Shown: one piece after another, positions 62,153-64,000 of the stretch
Position numbering within the stretch: position 1 is the stretch's first letter
How the letters are laid out: every line of letters begins with the position of its first letter
Origin: DASVFB01 sp963766345
Lineage (GTDB): Bacteria; Actinomycetota; Thermoleophilia; Gaiellales; Gaiellaceae
NCBI GenBank assembly: GCA_963766345.1
Contig: CAVXZL010000012.1
Location: 62,001-126,000, forward strand
DNA length: 64,000 bases
Direction of reading: 5' to 3'
Position numbers and translations under genes: made by a program
The notes under the pieces: model-generated
What the model saw: only the letters and a program-made list of their open reading frames with translations
Told to the model about the DNA's origin: nothing
Database searches by the model: none

Positions 62153-62329
62153 ATGTGGTTGTGGTTCGGGATCGGAGGCTTCCTCCTCTACGCCGTGCTC
62201 CTGTTGACCTGCGGGATCAGGACGGGGCAACGAGGACACCCGGTGCTGTTCATCGTCGGCTTCTTCTTCCCGATCCTCTGGATCATCGGCGCGTTCCTTC
62301 CCGACAACTCGCCGCAGCCGATCACGTAG
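62153..62329 (+). CDS. Small membrane protein (58 aa)
   Basis: Two hydrophobic segments (FGIGGFLLYAVLLLTCG and FIVGFFFPILWIIGAF) with a short basic loop and tail. ATG 62153 is the first start; AAAGGC is about 11 bases upstream. No family identified. It lies 33 bases before the PPOX gene, same strand. Confidence 0.68.
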   Translation: MWLWFGIGGFLLYAVLLLTCGIRTGQRGHPVLFIVGFFFPILWIIGAFLPDNSPQPIT

Positions 62330-62361
62330 CGCGCCCGTCCGCGTAGCGTAAGAATCCCCGC

Positions 62362-62868
62362 GTGTTCGAGACCGAGGACGAGGTCCGCGATCTCCAGGCG
62401 CTGCTCGACCGTACGCTCGCGCGCGCGAACCCGCACCTCCTCGCGATCGTCAAGCCGGAGCGGAGGCTCAACGCGCGCCAGGTCGTTCGCTACCTGCAGG
62501 GGACGAAGCACGTCGCCTTCGCGACGGTCAACGCGAAGGGACAACCGCGCGTCGCACCGCTCGACGGTGTCTTCATCCACGGCCGCTTCACCGTCTCGAC
62601 CGGCGGCCGCGCGGCGCGGCTCGAGCATCTCCGCGCGAACTCCGCCTGCAGCGCCGCGCACATGGACGGCGACACCGTCGGCATCGTCGTGCACGGAAGC
62701 GCGGAGATCATCGGTCGCGACGACGCCGGCGTCGAAGAGATCGAGCCCGTCTGGCGCGGCATCTACGAGTCGAGCCCCTTCGACTGGGGCGAGGGCGTCG
62801 TGTTCATGCGCATCCTGCCCACGTCGATGTGGGCGTACGCGTTCCACGCGGAGAACTTCCCCGAGTAG
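62362..62868 (+). CDS. PPOX-fold flavin/F420-type protein
   Basis: A 168-residue split-barrel protein of the pyridoxamine-5'-phosphate oxidase superfamily (QGTKHVAFATVNAKGQPRVAPLDGVF, FTVSTGGRAARLEHLRANSACSA). Without a pyridoxal site it may use FMN or F420. GTG 62362; TAGCGT lies 12 bases upstream, so it may have a promoter of its own. Function unknown. Confidence 0.85.
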   Translation: MFETEDEVRDLQALLDRTLARANPHLLAIVKPERRLNARQVVRYLQGTKHVAFATVNAKGQPRVAPLDGVFIHGRFTVSTGGRAARLEHLRANSACSAAHMDGDTVGIVVHGSAEIIGRDDAGVEEIEPVWRGIYESSPFDWGEGVVFMRILPTSMWAYAFHAENFPE

Positions 62869-62915
62869 CGCGCGGCAAAGGGCATCGCCGCGTTCCGCCG
62901 AAGAGAACGGACGCG

Positions 62916-64000
62916 ATGAAGTTCCCCAAGCCGTGGCACCGCGAACCGGCCGCCCACGACGCTGCGCTCGAACGCGCCGCGGCGGAGGGCGCCCCGCGAA
63001 CGGTCGTCGAGCTCGACGAGGAGCAACTGCGGGCGATGTCCGCGGTCTTCTCGTCCCCGCGCTGGCTTCGCGACCTCGGCATCGCCGCGTGGCTGCTGGT
63101 CGGCGTCGCCGCGTTGCTGGTGGGCCTGACATGGATCGCCGGCATGACATCGACGATCATGGAGCCTGTCCTCGTCGGCCTCGTCGTCGCCACCGTCGCC
63201 AGCCCGCTCGTGAGCCTGCTCCAGCGCCACCGCGTGCCGCGTGCGGCGGGCGCCGGACTGGTCCTCCTGCTGTTGATCGCGCTCGGAGCCGTGATCGTGC
63301 TGCTCGTCGTCGGCGGCGTTCGCGGCGAGGGAGGCACGATCAAGGCCCAGGCGAACGCGGCAGCGGACAAGTTCCAGGGCTGGCTCGAGGACGTGGGCGT
63401 CAACGACTCGGGATCCTCCGCGGCGTCCGACAATGCGAAGGCTTCCGTTCCCGATGTGATCTCGACGTTCGTGAACGGAGTCGCGAAGGGGATCAGCGGC
63501 CTGACCTCGCTGGCCTTCTTCCTGGCCTTCACGATCTTCAGCCTCTTCATGCTGCTCAAGGACGGGCCGAAGCTGCGCTTATGGATCGACCGTCACCTGG
63601 GCGTGCCTCCGACGGTCGCGCAAACAATCACCGGAAACGTCGTCCTCTCGATCCGGCGCTACTTCCTCGGGACGACGATCGTCGCGACCTTCAACGCGAT
63701 CGTCGTCGGCGTCGGCGCCTGGATCCTCGGAGTTCCGCTCGCCGGCACGATCGCGGTGGTCACTCTCGTCACGGCGTACATCCCGTTCGTCGGCGCGTTC
63801 GTGTCCGGGGCGTTCGCGGTCGTGCTCGCGCTGGGCTCGGAAGGGACACAGACCGCGCTGATCATGCTCGTGATCGTCATCCTCGCGAACGGCGCGCTCC
63901 AGAACGTCGTCCAGCCAATCGCGATGGGTGCGACGCTGAGGATGAACCCGCTGCTGATCCTCGTCGTCACGATCAGCGCCGGCGCGTTCTTCGGCATGGC
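62916..64000 (+). CDS. AI-2E/PerM family transporter (3' end outside window)
   Basis: Third paralogue of this family, with a longer charged N-terminus (residues 1-45), helix pair, soluble middle rich in Ser/Asp (about 145-170) and the start of the C-terminal block (AYIPFVGAFVSGAFA and QNVVQPIAMGATLRMNPLL). The frame is open to the window edge. No strong ribosome binding site before ATG 62916. Substrate unknown. Confidence 0.85.
   Translation, partial: MKFPKPWHREPAAHDAALERAAAEGAPRTVVELDEEQLRAMSAVFSSPRWLRDLGIAAWLLVGVAALLVGLTWIAGMTSTIMEPVLVGLVVATVASPLVSLLQRHRVPRAAGAGLVLLLLIALGAVIVLLVVGGVRGEGGTIKAQANAAADKFQGWLEDVGVNDSGSSAASDNAKASVPDVISTFVNGVAKGISGLTSLAFFLAFTIFSLFMLLKDGPKLRLWIDRHLGVPPTVAQTITGNVVLSIRRYFLGTTIVATFNAIVVGVGAWILGVPLAGTIAVVTLVTAYIPFVGAFVSGAFAVVLALGSEGTQTALIMLVIVILANGALQNVVQPIAMGATLRMNPLLILVVTISAGAFFGM

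Overview
The window comes from a high-GC (near 70% by eye) Gram-positive-type chromosome. Gene content (a SARP/BTAD regulator, DUF1003 and HdeD proteins, an ANTAR regulator, a PPOX-fold protein, many GTG/TTG starts, tight ATGA/GTGA overlaps) points to an actinobacterium. A soil lineage such as the Thermoleophilia is my best guess, not a proven assignment. I saw no rRNA, tRNA, CRISPR array, phage or transposase gene.

Layout. 1-7 kb: partial cation/proton antiporter, sulfatase, DUF6325 gene with a 56-residue partner, AI-2E/PerM transporter and a 14-TM drug exporter. 7-18 kb is the most notable part: a large SARP-NB-ARC-TPR regulator (9194-12034) among envelope/stress genes (exporter, HdeD, coiled-coil/small-TM/DUF1003 operon, ftsH-rhomboid-transporter-lipid kinase operon, DUF1269 gene). 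Five of these transcription units carry the same upstream element: three TGGCA-type heptamers whose starts lie 21 and 11 (once 12) bp apart, the gene-proximal one ending about 46-55 bp before the start codon. This is the geometry known for SARP operators, so the region reads as an uncharacterised local SARP regulon.

18-23.9 kb: thioredoxin-fold protein, two paralogous CEC-motif proteins around an ANTAR gene, desaturase, DUF2255, aldo/keto reductase, SDR. 23.9-34.4 kb: ABC exporter, flippase-like protein, MGMT, PDZ serine protease, anti-sigma-type ATPase, glutaminyl-tRNA synthetase, an ArsR-DUF1801-SRPBCC operon with an operator over its start codon, and a DEAD-box helicase. 34.4-37.7 kb: subtilase, broken secreted protein, a junction of two 5'-truncated remnants, and a 26-codon gene with strong ribosome binding site and terminator. 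37.7-48 kb: GH3 and GH92 glycosidases, two cupin/MBL/PAS clusters and a 166-bp palindromic element. 48-64 kb: NarL-type two-component system, USP, an aldo/keto reductase fused to a P-loop kinase, MarR-MFS divergon, peroxiredoxin, a compact minus-strand transport/peptidase cluster (MFS, ThrE, Dcu, secreted protein, PepD), and a partial third PerM-family transporter.

About ten single-base frameshifts interrupt otherwise well-conserved genes (ftsH three times, two aldo/keto reductases, thrE, a secreted protein, an alcohol dehydrogenase remnant). Most look like one-base losses in GC-rich runs, so sequencing error is as likely as gene decay.
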